Shown here piece after piece: positions 36,498 through 45,907 of a stretch of 61,501 bases of DNA; position 1 is the first letter of the stretch, and every line of letters begins with the position of its first letter. The position numbers and the translations under genes are program-made. The DNA is from an uncultured Dorea sp. (GTDB lineage Bacteria > Bacillota > Clostridia > Lachnospirales > Lachnospiraceae): positions 1-61,501 of the forward strand of contig CANDQP010000002.1 in the NCBI GenBank assembly GCA_947388185.1, read 5' to 3'. The notes beneath the pieces were generated by a model, which saw only the letters and a list, made by a program, of their open reading frames with translations, was not told the DNA's origin and did not search any database.

Positions 36498-37273
36498 GAT
36501 TCAGACCATGTATAGACATTCACAACGGAGCGGTGAAGCAGATCGTCGGCGGCAGCCTCAAGGATGAGAACGATCAGGCGGTTGAGAATTTTAAGGCCGG
36601 GCAGGGAGCGGATTACTTTGCACATTTATATAGAAGAGACGGGTTAAAGGGCGGGCACATCATCCTTCTTAATCCCCCGTCTTCTGAATATTATGAGAAG
36701 ACCAGGGAGCAGGCGATGAAAGCGCTTGCGGCGTACCCCGGCGGCCTGCAGATCGGAGGCGGGATCACAGATGAGAATGCAGAAGTGTATCTGGAAGCCG
36801 GGGCAAGCCATGTGATCGTTACTTCTTATGTATTCCGGGACGGGGAGATCCGTTGGGAGAACATGGATAAGCTATGCCGGGCCGTGGGCAGGGAGCATGT
36901 GGTGATCGACCTGAGCTGCCGCAGGAAGGACGGCGGCTATTATATCGTGACGGACCGCTGGCAGACATTTACCCAGGTGAGGCTGACCCGTAAGGTATTA
37001 GAGGAGATCGCAGGATACTGTGATGAATTCCTGGTGCACGGTGTCGATGTCGAGGGGAAGGCGTCAGGGATCGAGGAAGAGTTGGTGAAGCTCCTCGGCA
37101 GCCATGCAGAGATACCGACGACCTATGCGGGGGGAATCGGAAGCCTTGGCGATCTGGAACATTTTCGTGAGATTTCAGGCGGGAAGCTTGACTATACCAT
37201 CGGGAGTGCGTTAGATCTGTTTGGGGGAAATATTCCCTATCAGGCGGTCAAAAATCCTATTACGGAAAATTAA
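36494..37273 (+). CDS. hisA: HisA, eukaryotic-type ProFAR isomerase
   Basis: TIM-barrel isomerase of histidine synthesis, converting ProFAR to PRFAR. 259 residues. The sequence follows the His6/eukaryotic-type family rather than the usual bacterial HisA: RPCIDIHNGAVKQIVGGSLKD at the N-terminus, LQIGGGITDENAEVYLEAGASHVIVTSYVF in the middle, and TYAGGIGSLGDLEHF late, with catalytic Asp residues at the first barrel strand (CIDIHNG) and the fifth (VIDLSCR). It starts within the LysR stop codon and no other his genes are near. It may have been acquired separately from the main his operon. Confidence 0.82.
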   Translation: MRFRPCIDIHNGAVKQIVGGSLKDENDQAVENFKAGQGADYFAHLYRRDGLKGGHIILLNPPSSEYYEKTREQAMKALAAYPGGLQIGGGITDENAEVYLEAGASHVIVTSYVFRDGEIRWENMDKLCRAVGREHVVIDLSCRRKDGGYYIVTDRWQTFTQVRLTRKVLEEIAGYCDEFLVHGVDVEGKASGIEEELVKLLGSHAEIPTTYAGGIGSLGDLEHFREISGGKLDYTIGSALDLFGGNIPYQAVKNPITEN

Positions 37274-37300
37274 ACAGTTTGTTAACAGTTCATAAATTAG

Positions 37301-37329
37301 TTGAATTGGCCTATGGATAGTGCTAGAAT
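37301..37329 (+). promoter_or_regulatory. sigma-A promoter for secA
   Basis: TTGAAT (37301-37306), a 17-base spacer and TAGAAT (37324-37329). The leader of about 70 bases contains an imperfect CCAGG...CCTGG stem (about 37349-37374). An in-frame N-terminal extension from 37301 would overlap the promoter and is rejected. Confidence 0.55.
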
Positions 37330-37405
37330 GGAGGATAAAGTGGTCATACCAGGGCGTTTTGGAGCGTGTCCTGGCATCAAATTAGTGATAAGGAGTAATT
37401 ATCAT

Positions 37406-39970
37406 ATGGGTTTAATGCAGAAAATATTCGGAACACATAGTGAGAATGAATTAAAGAGGATCTATCCGATCGTGGATGAGGTTGAGTCGCTTGAGGCGGT
37501 GATGCAGAAGCTGTCGGACAGTGAATTGAAGGATAAGACGAGAGAGTTTAAGGCAAGGCTCGCCGATGGCGAGACGTTGGACGACGTGCTGCCGGAGGCA
37601 TTTGCGGTAGTGCGGGAGGCATCGGTGAGGGTGCTTGGGCTTCGGCACTTCCGGGTTCAGATCATCGGCGGCATCATCCTTCATCAGGGGCGTATCTCCG
37701 AGATGCGTACCGGTGAAGGTAAGACGCTGGTGTCTACACTTCCGGCGTATCTGAACGCGTTGACCGGTGAAGGCGTACATGTTGTAACGGTCAATGATTA
37801 TCTGGCGAAGCGTGATGCCGAGTGGATGGGACAGGTACATGAATTCCTGGGACTTACGGTCGGCGTCGTGCTGAACAGTATGGATAATGACGAGAGACGC
37901 GCAGCCTATAACTGTGATATTACTTATGTGACGAACAACGAGCTGGGCTTCGATTACCTGAGAGATAACATGGTGATCTACAAGGAGCAGTTAGTACAGA
38001 GAGGGCTTAAGTATGCCATCATCGATGAGGTGGACTCTGTATTGATCGACGAGGCGAGGACGCCGCTGATCATATCCGGACAGAGCGGGAAGTCCACGAA
38101 GCTCTATGAAGCGTGCGATATCCTGGCGCGCCAGTTAGAGCGCGGGGAAGCCAGCGGGGAATTCAGCAAAATGAATGCCATTATGGGCGAGGATATTGAG
38201 GAGACCGGGGATTTCATTGTCAACGAGAAGGAGAAGAATATCAATCTGACCGAGGACGGTGTCAAGAAGGTCGAGAAGTTCTTCCACATTGAGAACCTGG
38301 CGGATCCGGAGAATCTGGAGATCCAGCATAACATTATCCTGGCGCTGCGCGCCCATAACCTGATGTTCAGGGATAAGGATTATGTGGTGAAGGAGGACGA
38401 GGTCCTGATCGTCGACGAGTTTACGGGACGTATCATGCCGGGACGCCGTTATTCCGACGGTCTGCATCAGGCGATCGAGGCGAAGGAGCACGTGAAGGTG
38501 AAGAGAGAGAGCAAGACGCTCGCGACGATCACCTTCCAGAATCTGTTTAATAAATTTGCGAAGAAGGCGGGTATGACCGGTACGGCTCTGACAGAGGAGA
38601 AGGAGTTCCGTGAGATCTACGGGATGGACGTTATCGAGATCCCGACCAACAAGCCGGTTGCCCGTAAGGATCTGGACGATGCGGTGTATAAGACCCAGAA
38701 GGAGAAGTTCCGGGCAGTCTGCGACGCCATCGAGGAAGCCCACGCAAGACATCAGCCGGTGCTGGTGGGTACCATCACGATCGAGAATTCCGAGCTTCTG
38801 AGCGGGATGCTTAAGAGGCGGGGGATCAAGCACAATGTATTGAATGCCAAGTTCCACGAGATGGAGGCTGAGATCGTTGCTCAGGCGGGCGTACATGACG
38901 CGGTGACCATTGCCACCAATATGGCGGGCCGAGGTACGGATATCAAGCTGGACGACGAGGCGAAGGAAGCCGGAGGACTTAAGATCATCGGTACGGAGCG
39001 GCATGAGTCCAGGCGTATCGACAATCAGCTCCGCGGACGTTCCGGACGTCAGGGAGACCCGGGAGAGTCCAGGTTCTACATTTCCCTGGAGGACGACCTG
39101 ATGCGTCTGTTCGGTTCCGAGCGTCTGATGAGCGTATTCACGGCTCTGGGCGTGGAAGACGGAGAACAGATAGAACATAAGATGCTCTCGAGCGCCATCG
39201 AGAAGGCACAGCAGAAGATCGAGGCCAATAACTTTGGTATCCGTAAGAACCTGCTGGATTACGATCAGGTTATGAACGAGCAGAGAGAGATCATCTATGA
39301 GGAGAGACGCCGGGTACTGGACGGCGAGAATATGCGTGATTCCATTTTCCATATGATGAATGAATATGTGGAGAATGTGGTGGATATGGTGACAGGCAAG
39401 GATCAGGATTACGACGAGTGGAACCTGTCGGAGCTGAACCTTACCATCCATAATACGATCCCGATCGCGGCAGTCACCGAGGAAGACGTGCGCGGGATGG
39501 GTCAGAAGGAACTGAAGCATCTGTTAAAGGAACGGGCTGCCAAGGCGTATGAGGCGAAGGAGACAGAGTTCCCGGAGGCAGAGCATGTCCGTGAGGTTGA
39601 GCGTGTGATCCTTCTGAAGGTGATCGATGCGAAGTGGATGGCCCACATTGACGATATGGATCAGCTTCGCCAGGGGATCGGCCTGCAGGCTTACGGCAAC
39701 AGGGATCCGAAGGTAGAGTACAAGATGTTAGGCTACGATATGTTCGACGAGATGACGAAGAGTATCGCGGAGGATACGATCCGCGCGCTGTTCCATGTAA
39801 GGATCGAACAGAAGGTAGAGAGAGAACAGGTGGCGAAGGTGACCGGAACGAACCGGGATGATACCGCTGTGCGCGGACCTAAGAAGCGTGCGGAGAAGAA
39901 GGTATATCCGAACGATCCGTGTCCGTGCGGAAGCGGTAAGAAGTATAAGCAGTGCTGTGGCCGGAAGTGA
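37406..39970 (+). CDS. secA: preprotein translocase ATPase SecA
   Basis: Motor ATPase driving proteins through SecYEG. 854 residues. Nucleotide motifs are [10 protein letters not shown] (Walker A), [19 protein letters not shown] (Walker B region), and [11 protein letters not shown] with the arginine-finger [11 protein letters not shown]. The C-terminal zinc domain [14 protein letters not shown] is intact. ATG 37406 is preceded by AAGGAG with a 10-base gap. prfB follows after 54 bases, an order known in Firmicutes. Confidence 0.97.
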   Translation: MGLMQKIFGTHSENELKRIYPIVDEVESLEAVMQKLSDSELKDKTREFKARLADGETLDDVLPEAFAVVREASVRVLGLRHFRVQIIGGIILHQGRISEMRTGEGKTLVSTLPAYLNALTGEGVHVVTVNDYLAKRDAEWMGQVHEFLGLTVGVVLNSMDNDERRAAYNCDITYVTNNELGFDYLRDNMVIYKEQLVQRGLKYAIIDEVDSVLIDEARTPLIISGQSGKSTKLYEACDILARQLERGEASGEFSKMNAIMGEDIEETGDFIVNEKEKNINLTEDGVKKVEKFFHIENLADPENLEIQHNIILALRAHNLMFRDKDYVVKEDEVLIVDEFTGRIMPGRRYSDGLHQAIEAKEHVKVKRESKTLATITFQNLFNKFAKKAGMTGTALTEEKEFREIYGMDVIEIPTNKPVARKDLDDAVYKTQKEKFRAVCDAIEEAHARHQPVLVGTITIENSELLSGMLKRRGIKHNVLNAKFHEMEAEIVAQAGVHDAVTIATNMAGRGTDIKLDDEAKEAGGLKIIGTERHESRRIDNQLRGRSGRQGDPGESRFYISLEDDLMRLFGSERLMSVFTALGVEDGEQIEHKMLSSAIEKAQQKIEANNFGIRKNLLDYDQVMNEQREIIYEERRRVLDGENMRDSIFHMMNEYVENVVDMVTGKDQDYDEWNLSELNLTIHNTIPIAAVTEEDVRGMGQKELKHLLKERAAKAYEAKETEFPEAEHVREVERVILLKVIDAKWMAHIDDMDQLRQGIGLQAYGNRDPKVEYKMLGYDMFDEMTKSIAEDTIRALFHVRIEQKVEREQVAKVTGTNRDDTAVRGPKKRAEKKVYPNDPCPCGSGKKYKQCCGRK

Positions 39971-40024
39971 TAAGTACAGGCGTCCAAAAGGCCGGGCTAT
40001 TATAATATAGAAAGAGGTGATGAG

Positions 40025-41138
40025 ATGGTTGAATTAGATCAGTTTAAGACTTTGATGAATGCATACGAAGAACCTCTTGCCGGAATGAGGGATTCACTTT
40101 GACCTTGCAGGCAAGGAGAGACGTATTGAGGAGCTGCAGAAGAAGATAGAGGAGCCGGGATTCTGGGATAACCCGGAGGAATCGCAGAGTCTGATGAAGG
40201 AGCTTAAGAGTCTCCAGGAGCTTACGGATACGATTAAGAAGCTGTATACTTCATATGATGATATCAATCTCCTGATCGAGATGGGCTATGAGGAGAACGA
40301 CGCTTCCATGGTGAAAGAGCTGGAGTCGGAGATCAGGGAGTTCGAGGAGGAATTCGAGGCTCTCAGGATCCGGACGCTTCTGTCCGGAGAATATGATTCC
40401 TGCAATGCGATCGTGACGATCCATGCGGGGGCGGGAGGAACCGAATCCTGCGACTGGGCCAGCATGCTCTATCGGATGTACAGCCGCTGGTCGGAGAGAA
40501 AGGGATTCTCGATCCAGGTGCTCGATTATCTGGACGGGGATATTGCAGGGACGAAGGCGGTCACTTTTGAGGTGAGCGGTGACAATGCTTACGGCTATCT
40601 GCAGTCCGAGAAAGGTGTACACCGCCTGGTAAGAATCTCGCCGTTCAATGCGGCGGGAAAGAGACAGACGTCCTTTGCTTCCTGTGACGTGGTTCCGGAT
40701 ATCGAGGATGAGATCGATATTGAGATCGCGGACGATGAGCTGAAGATCGACACATACCGCGCAAGCGGGGCGGGAGGCCAGCATGTCAATAAGACGTCCT
40801 CGGCGATCCGTATCACCCACCTTCCTACGGGAATCGTAGTGCAGTGTCAGAATGAGCGTTCCCAGCATTTTAATAAGGAGAAGGCCATGCAGATGCTGAA
40901 GGTGAAGCTTAAGCTTCTAAAGGAACAGGAGCAGGCGGAGAAGGTATCGGGTATACGCGGGGAAGTTAAGGAGATCGGGTTTGGGAATCAGATCCGTTCG
41001 TATGTGATGCAGCCTTATACGATGGTGAAGGATCACAGGACCAATGAGGAGAACAGTAATGTTACGGCGGTGCTGGACGGCAGTATCGATATGTTTATAA
41101 ATGCGTACCTTGTGAGAAGGAGGAACAACGAATGGTAA
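40025..41138 (+). CDS. prfB: peptide chain release factor 2, with programmed +1 frameshift
   Basis: Recognises UGA and UAA stop codons. The gene is in two frames: ATG 40025 reads 25 codons to CTT (40097-40099), meets an in-frame TGA (40100-40102), and continues after a +1 shift from GAC at 40101. The slip site CTT TGA C and an upstream AGGG element (40088-40091) match the classic RF2 autoregulatory frameshift. Total about 370 residues. The SPF anticodon tripeptide (RISPFNAAGKR) and the GGQ motif (GAGGQHVNKTSSAIR) are present. Ribosome binding site GAGGTG. It ends inside the hom start. This is not a pseudogene. Confidence 0.95.
40088..40103 (+). promoter_or_regulatory. RF2 programmed frameshift site
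   Basis: AGGG Shine-Dalgarno-like element (40088-40091), then slippery CTT (40097-40099) and TGA followed by C. Low RF2 levels let ribosomes shift +1; high levels terminate. The stop is UGA, the codon read by RF2 itself. Confidence 0.93.
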
Positions 41139-42355
41139 ATATAGCAGTTATGGGATACGGAACGGTAGGCTCCGGGGTTGTGGAGGTCGTGAATACCAAC
41201 GGCGCCCGCATCAACCAGAGGATCGGTGATGAACTGAATATTAAGTACGTGCTGGACTTAAGGGATTTCCCGGATGATCCGATCCAGGAGAAGATCGTCC
41301 ATGATTTCGAGAAGATCGTGTCGGATGACGAGATCAAGGTCGTGGTGGAGGTGATGGGCGGGATCGAGCCGGCATATACCTTCGTCAAGAGATGCCTTCA
41401 GGCGGGGAAGAGCGTGGCTACATCGAACAAGGCGCTGGTGGCCAAGCACGGTGCGGAGCTTCTGTCTATTGCCAAAGAGCAGAATATTAATTTCCTGTTC
41501 GAGGCGAGCGTGGGCGGCGGGATTCCGATCATCCGTCCGCTGAATTCTTCTCTTACGGCGGATGAGATCGAGGAGATCACCGGTATCCTGAACGGAACTA
41601 CGAACTATATGCTGACGAAGATGTTCTATGAAGGGGCAGATTACGATACGGTCCTTAAGGAGGCGCAGGCCAACGGGTATGCAGAGCGCAATCCGGAGGC
41701 GGATGTGGAAGGATATGACGCCTGCAGGAAGATCGCGATCCTGTCATCCCTGATCTCGGGGCAGCAGGTTGATTTTGAAGATATTTACTGTGAAGGAATC
41801 ACGGAGATCTCGGTGGAAGATATGAAGTATGCGAAGGCTATGGGAACGACCATCAAGCTTCTGGCTTCCAGTAAGCGCCATGCGGGGAACCGTCTTCATG
41901 CCATTGTGGCGCCGTGTATGCTGTATCCGGAGCACCCTCTTTACAATGTCAACGGTGTGTTTAATTCTATTTTCGTACACGGCAATGTCCTGGGCGACGC
42001 AATGTTCTATGGGAGCGGGGCAGGAAAGCTCCCCACAGCGAGTGCGGTCGTGGCGGATGTGGTGGATGCGGCGAAGCATCTGAACCGGAATATCATGACC
42101 ATGTGGAAGCAGGAGAAGCTGCAGTTAGAGGACAAGGCGGATGCGAAGCGCCGGTTCTTTGTCAGGATCAGGGGGAAGGAAGAAGAACTGCTTCCCCGGC
42201 TTCGCGATTCCTTTGGAGAGGTTGAAGTCGTGAGGGCAGAAGGACTGGAAGGAGAATTCGGTTTCGTGACTCCTGTGATGATGGAAGGCGATTATGTGAC
42301 AAGGGCGAATATCTATCGGGATCAGATCCTTCACATGATCCGTGTAGAGGGTTAG
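41132..42355 (+). CDS. hom: homoserine dehydrogenase
   Basis: Reduces aspartate semialdehyde to homoserine. 407 residues. The N-terminal Rossmann motif is MGYGTVGSGV; the core has VVEVMGGIEPAYTFVKRCLQAGKSVATSNKAL, the active-site SVGGGIPIIRPLNSSL and NGTTNYML, and GYDACRKI. The C-terminal about 75 residues form an ACT domain likely to bind threonine. The ATG overlaps the prfB stop by seven bases, so translation is coupled to RF2 synthesis. apgM-like and lysC genes follow in the same transcript. Confidence 0.96.
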   Translation: MVNIAVMGYGTVGSGVVEVVNTNGARINQRIGDELNIKYVLDLRDFPDDPIQEKIVHDFEKIVSDDEIKVVVEVMGGIEPAYTFVKRCLQAGKSVATSNKALVAKHGAELLSIAKEQNINFLFEASVGGGIPIIRPLNSSLTADEIEEITGILNGTTNYMLTKMFYEGADYDTVLKEAQANGYAERNPEADVEGYDACRKIAILSSLISGQQVDFEDIYCEGITEISVEDMKYAKAMGTTIKLLASSKRHAGNRLHAIVAPCMLYPEHPLYNVNGVFNSIFVHGNVLGDAMFYGSGAGKLPTASAVVADVVDAAKHLNRNIMTMWKQEKLQLEDKADAKRRFFVRIRGKEEELLPRLRDSFGEVEVVRAEGLEGEFGFVTPVMMEGDYVTRANIYRDQILHMIRVEG

Positions 42356-42368
42356 GAGTGAAGAATCA

Positions 42369-43595
42369 ATGAAATATGTAATCGTTTTAAGTGACGGTAT
42401 GGCAGGCAGGCCGCTTGAAGAGCTGGGCGGGAAGACGACGCTTCAGGCTGCAAGGACGCCTGTGATGGACAGTCTTGCGCCGGTGTCGGAGCTTGGCATG
42501 GCGTCCATGGTTCCGGAGAGTATGGCGCCGGGAAGTGATACGGCCAATCTCTCGGTCATGGGCTATGACCCGAAGATCTATTATACAGGCAGATCTCCGT
42601 TGGAGGCGCTTAGTATCGGGGTACAGATGGAGGATACAGACGTATCGTTCCGGTGCAACCTTGTCTCTGTGACGGAGGAGGAAGGGGAGTATGAAGACCA
42701 GGTCATCCTCGACCACAGCTCCGACGAGATTGATACGGAGGATGCGGCGGTTCTTATTGAAGCTCTGAAGGATGGGCTTGGAAGAGAAGGTTATGAATTC
42801 TACGCGGGCACCAGTTACCGCCACCTGTTGATCTGGAAAGAAGGGAAGGTGATAGAATTGACGCCTCCTCACGATATCCTGACACGCCGGATCGGGGAAT
42901 ATCTTCCCAAGGATGAGGTGCTGCGGGATATGATGAAGAAGAGTTATGACATCCTGAGAAACCACCCTCTGAATGTAAAACGTAAGGAACAGGGATTAAA
43001 ACCGGCGAACTCGGCATGGTTCTGGGGAGCGGGGAAGAGGCCGGCCCTTACATCCTTCGGGGAACGTACCGGGAAGAAGGGCGTGATGATCTCTGCGGTA
43101 GATCTGCTCAAGGGGATTGCAGTCGGTGCAGATATGGACCGGATCCTGGTAGAAGGAGCCAACGGCGGACTCCATACGAATTATGAGGGCAAGGCCGGCG
43201 CGGCTGTGGAGGCTCTCACCAAAGGCGGGTATGATTTTGCTTATATCCATGTAGAGGCTCCGGACGAGATGGGGCATCAGGGAAGGATAGAAGACAAGAT
43301 CACTGCGATAGAATATGTGGATGAGAAGATATTGGGGGGCGTGCTGGATGGGCTTCGGAAGGCGGGAGAGGATTTCCGCATCTTACTGCTTCCGGATCAT
43401 CCGACACCGATAGAGGCGCGCACCCATACGGGCGAGCCAGTTCCATATCTTCTGTATGACAGTACCAGAGATTCCCGGGGAGCGGCAGCCTATTCTGAGG
43501 AGACGGCAGCGCTGACAGGAAGAAAATGGCAGGACGGATACCTCCTGATCGGACATTTGTTAGAAGAGGTGCATCCGGAGGAGGAACTATGCTGA
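42369..43595 (+). CDS. ApgM-like alkaline-phosphatase-superfamily enzyme, candidate homoserine kinase
   Basis: 408 residues, of the cofactor-independent phosphoglycerate mutase (archaeal, ApgM/COG3635) family. Metal and nucleophile region: DGMAGRPLEELGGKTTLQAARTPVMD near the start and SDTANLSVMGYDP with the predicted Ser/Thr nucleophile; later PDEMGHQGRIEDK, and LLPDHPTPI. Family members beside threonine genes have been proposed, from genome context, as alternative homoserine kinases. Here it lies between hom and lysC and no thrB is present in the window, so this role is the best guess; mutase activity is the alternative. It overlaps lysC by seven bases. Confidence 0.85.
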   Translation: MKYVIVLSDGMAGRPLEELGGKTTLQAARTPVMDSLAPVSELGMASMVPESMAPGSDTANLSVMGYDPKIYYTGRSPLEALSIGVQMEDTDVSFRCNLVSVTEEEGEYEDQVILDHSSDEIDTEDAAVLIEALKDGLGREGYEFYAGTSYRHLLIWKEGKVIELTPPHDILTRRIGEYLPKDEVLRDMMKKSYDILRNHPLNVKRKEQGLKPANSAWFWGAGKRPALTSFGERTGKKGVMISAVDLLKGIAVGADMDRILVEGANGGLHTNYEGKAGAAVEALTKGGYDFAYIHVEAPDEMGHQGRIEDKITAIEYVDEKILGGVLDGLRKAGEDFRILLLPDHPTPIEARTHTGEPVPYLLYDSTRDSRGAAAYSEETAALTGRKWQDGYLLIGHLLEEVHPEEELC

Positions 43596-44797
43596 TAGTT
43601 AAGAAATTTGGCGGCAGCTCCGTGGCGAATAAGGAGAGGATCTTTAATGTTGCCAGGAGATGTATAGAAGATTATAAAGCGGGAAATGATGTGGTCGTCG
43701 TGTTGTCTGCGATGGGGGATACGACAGACGAGCTGCTGGCGCTTGCGGATACGATCAATCCCAGGGCCAAGAAGCGGGAGATCGATATGCTTCTTACCAC
43801 GGGCGAGCAGGTATCCGTATCCCTGATGGCTATGGCTATGCAGTCCCTTGATGTGCCGGCAGTGTCCCTGAACGCGTTCCAGGTGCGGATGCATTCTACT
43901 TCCAGGTACGGCAATGCACGGTTTAAGCGTGTGGAGACAGAGCGGATCCTCCATGAACTGGATTCCCGGAAGATCGTGATCGTGACCGGGTTCCAGGGGG
44001 TGAACAAATACGAGGATATCACGACTCTTGGCCGCGGAGGGTCGGATACTACGGCGGTGGCCCTGGCTGCGGCCCTGCATGCGGACAGATGTGAGATCTA
44101 TACGGACGTGGACGGCGTATATACGGCAGATCCAAGGGTGGTCAGGAATGCCAGGAAGATCGACATGATCACCTATGATGAGATGCTGGAGCTTGCAAGT
44201 CTTGGAGCCAGAGTTCTCCACAACCGTTCGGTGGAGATGGCCAAGAAGTATAACGTAGAGCTGGTCGTCAGATCCAGCCTGAACCGTTCAGAAGGAACCG
44301 TAGTCAAGGAGGCAAAGGGGATGGAGAAATTATTAGTGACCGGTGTGGCTGCCGACAAGAATACAGCCAGGATCTCCGTGATCGGAGTGGAGGATAAGCC
44401 GGGAATCGCGTTCCGTATCTTCGATACGCTGGCGAAGAATAACATCAATGTAGATATTATCCTGCAGTCTGTGGGAAGAGAGGGGACGAAGGATATCTCC
44501 TTTACAGTGGCTTCCGATGATCTGGAGGCAGCGATCAGGAACTTGAGGGAGAACCAGGAGAGACTTACGATACAGGATATCACCTGGAATGAAGACGTGG
44601 CGAAATTATCCGTCGTCGGAGCGGGGATGATGAGCAATCCCGGTGTGGCGGCGAAGATGTTCGAAGCCTTGTATAATTCCAGGATCAATATCAATATGAT
44701 CTCGACTTCTGAGATCCGCATTACGGTGCTGGTACCGGAGAAGGATATCGACAAGGCGATGAACGCCGTCCACGACGGCTTCGCATTGGCAGACTGA
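43589..44797 (+). CDS. lysC: aspartate kinase
   Basis: First step of the aspartate pathway (lysine, threonine, methionine). 402 residues. VKKFGGSSVANKERI opens the kinase domain; TTGEQVSVSLMAMA, GRGGSDTTAVALAAAL and EIYTDVDGVYTADPR are typical. Two ACT domains occupy the C-terminal third (about 265-402). GGAGGAGG precedes ATG 43589; a longer frame from 43526 lacks a ribosome binding site and runs through the previous gene. It is coupled to the ApgM-like gene by overlap. Confidence 0.96.
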   Translation: MLIVKKFGGSSVANKERIFNVARRCIEDYKAGNDVVVVLSAMGDTTDELLALADTINPRAKKREIDMLLTTGEQVSVSLMAMAMQSLDVPAVSLNAFQVRMHSTSRYGNARFKRVETERILHELDSRKIVIVTGFQGVNKYEDITTLGRGGSDTTAVALAAALHADRCEIYTDVDGVYTADPRVVRNARKIDMITYDEMLELASLGARVLHNRSVEMAKKYNVELVVRSSLNRSEGTVVKEAKGMEKLLVTGVAADKNTARISVIGVEDKPGIAFRIFDTLAKNNINVDIILQSVGREGTKDISFTVASDDLEAAIRNLRENQERLTIQDITWNEDVAKLSVVGAGMMSNPGVAAKMFEALYNSRININMISTSEIRITVLVPEKDIDKAMNAVHDGFALAD

Positions 44798-44812
44798 TCC
44801 GCCGGTAAGGGA

Positions 44813-45268
44813 TCACGGAAAGGATGTCATACCGGCGAGACGGCTGTTGTGATATTCTCCGGAGAAGGTTACATCTTCTCCGAACCAGGAAGGCGGGACG
44901 AAGGACAGGGCGTCTTCCTCGCTTTGGAATTCAACCTCCACAAGCAGAAGAGGTGCGAGCTGCTCCTCGAAGACGTCAAGCTCTGCAGTCAGACCGCACT
45001 TGAGGGGGATCATGTAACGTTTCTTGCGGATCATGTATCCGTCGATCTTGGTGAGAAGATGTTCATAGGCTTCCCGGGTCAGAGGAAGATTATATTCCTC
45101 TCTTGCCATAAGGCCCTTGGACTTATAGGTGAGTTCGTACTTATCATTGTCCCGGCGGATCCGTATCACAGGGGAAGTGTTCAGATATCCTTGCGTGATC
45201 GTACGGCAGGGATAATCCGTAAGGTGTTCGGGCAGCCGATGTACGAGATATTTGCGTTCGATTTCCAA
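44813..45268 (-). CDS. CYTH-domain protein
   Basis: 151 residues. The signature E-x-E-x-K is at the start (MEIERKYLV), and the alternating charged strands (RIRRDNDKYELTYKS, EEYNLPL, RKKRYMIPL, AELDVFE, VEVEF) form the CYTH tunnel. Family members hydrolyse inorganic tripolyphosphate or other triphosphates, or act as adenylate cyclase. Short prokaryotic versions like this are most often triphosphatases. It begins with TTG at 45268, set nine bases from AGGAGG. It converges with lysC, 15 bases away. Confidence 0.85.
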   Translation of the reverse strand: MEIERKYLVHRLPEHLTDYPCRTITQGYLNTSPVIRIRRDNDKYELTYKSKGLMAREEYNLPLTREAYEHLLTKIDGYMIRKKRYMIPLKCGLTAELDVFEEQLAPLLLVEVEFQSEEDALSFVPPSWFGEDVTFSGEYHNSRLAGMTSFP

Positions 45269-45294
45269 TATTTTGTACCTCCTGTCTGGAAATC

Positions 45295-45323
45295 ATTATA
45301 ATACAGTTTAGGATGAAAGTAAA
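45295..45323 (-). promoter_or_regulatory. sigma-A promoter for the CYTH gene
   Basis: On the minus strand: TTTACT (45318-45323), a 17-base spacer and perfect TATAAT (45295-45300). Confidence 0.5.
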
Positions 45324-45349
45324 TTAATATATTAAGAGGAGGGATTGCC

Positions 45350-45907
45350 ATGAAAAAGGTAAGTGTGCTTCTGGCAGATGGATTTGAAGAGGTTGAGGCG
45401 CTGACGGTGGTTGATCTGCTGCGCAGGGCGACGATATATGTAGATACGGTTTCGGTCACGGAAGAGTATACGGTGCATGGCTCTCACGGGATCAATGTAC
45501 AGACAGAGGATTTGTTTGAGGAAGTGAACTTTGTGGAGTCAGACATGATCGTACTTCCGGGAGGGATGCCGGGAACGAAGCATCTCGACGAGCATGCAGG
45601 AGTCCGCAGGGTTGTGAAGGACTTCTTCGAGGACGGGAAGAAGATCGGGGCGATCTGTGCGGCGCCGACGGTTCTAAGTAATCTGGGAATTCTGAAAGGG
45701 AAGCGTGTCACCTGTTATCCGGCCATGGAGAAGGAGATCCAGGGAGCCGCGCTCACCGGAGCGCCGGTGACGGTGGACGGGAATATCATTACCAGCCGGG
45801 GAGTCGGAACGGCGATTGATTTTGCGCTGAAGCTGATCGAGGTCCTTTCAGGAAAAGAGAAGGCAGAGGAAATTGCAGAGTCAATTGTATATGAGAAGAA
45901 AAAATAA
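45350..45907 (+). CDS. DJ-1/PfpI family protein
   Basis: 185 residues, DJ-1/YajL-like. The glutamine-amidotransferase-like core has the nucleophile elbow Cys in IGAICAAPTVL (about 104) and the conserved Glu in GFEEVEALT (about 16). Family members include protein/nucleotide deglycases (YajL-like) and proteases; the compact length fits YajL/DJ-1. GGAGGG precedes the ATG. The lipoprotein gene overlaps its 3' end by 17 bases. Confidence 0.88.
   Translation: MKKVSVLLADGFEEVEALTVVDLLRRATIYVDTVSVTEEYTVHGSHGINVQTEDLFEEVNFVESDMIVLPGGMPGTKHLDEHAGVRRVVKDFFEDGKKIGAICAAPTVLSNLGILKGKRVTCYPAMEKEIQGAALTGAPVTVDGNIITSRGVGTAIDFALKLIEVLSGKEKAEEIAESIVYEKKK

Noticed and set aside
37301-37405. N-terminal extension of SecA from 37301
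   Set aside because: It would start inside the -35 of a good promoter and has no ribosome binding site; ATG 37406 has AAGGAG at the right distance.
37336-37405. SecM-like arrest peptide in the secA leader
   Set aside because: No separate open frame with a ribosome binding site; only an imperfect hairpin.
40025-40200. prfB read as a broken gene or pseudogene because its N-terminus is in another frame
   Set aside because: The CTT TGA C slip site and upstream AGGG element are the standard RF2 programmed frameshift, and both parts encode normal RF2 sequence.
44795-44815. TGATCC/GGATCA inverted repeat as terminator of lysC
   Set aside because: Only six base pairs, no T-tract, and it runs into the CYTH gene end; too weak to annotate.
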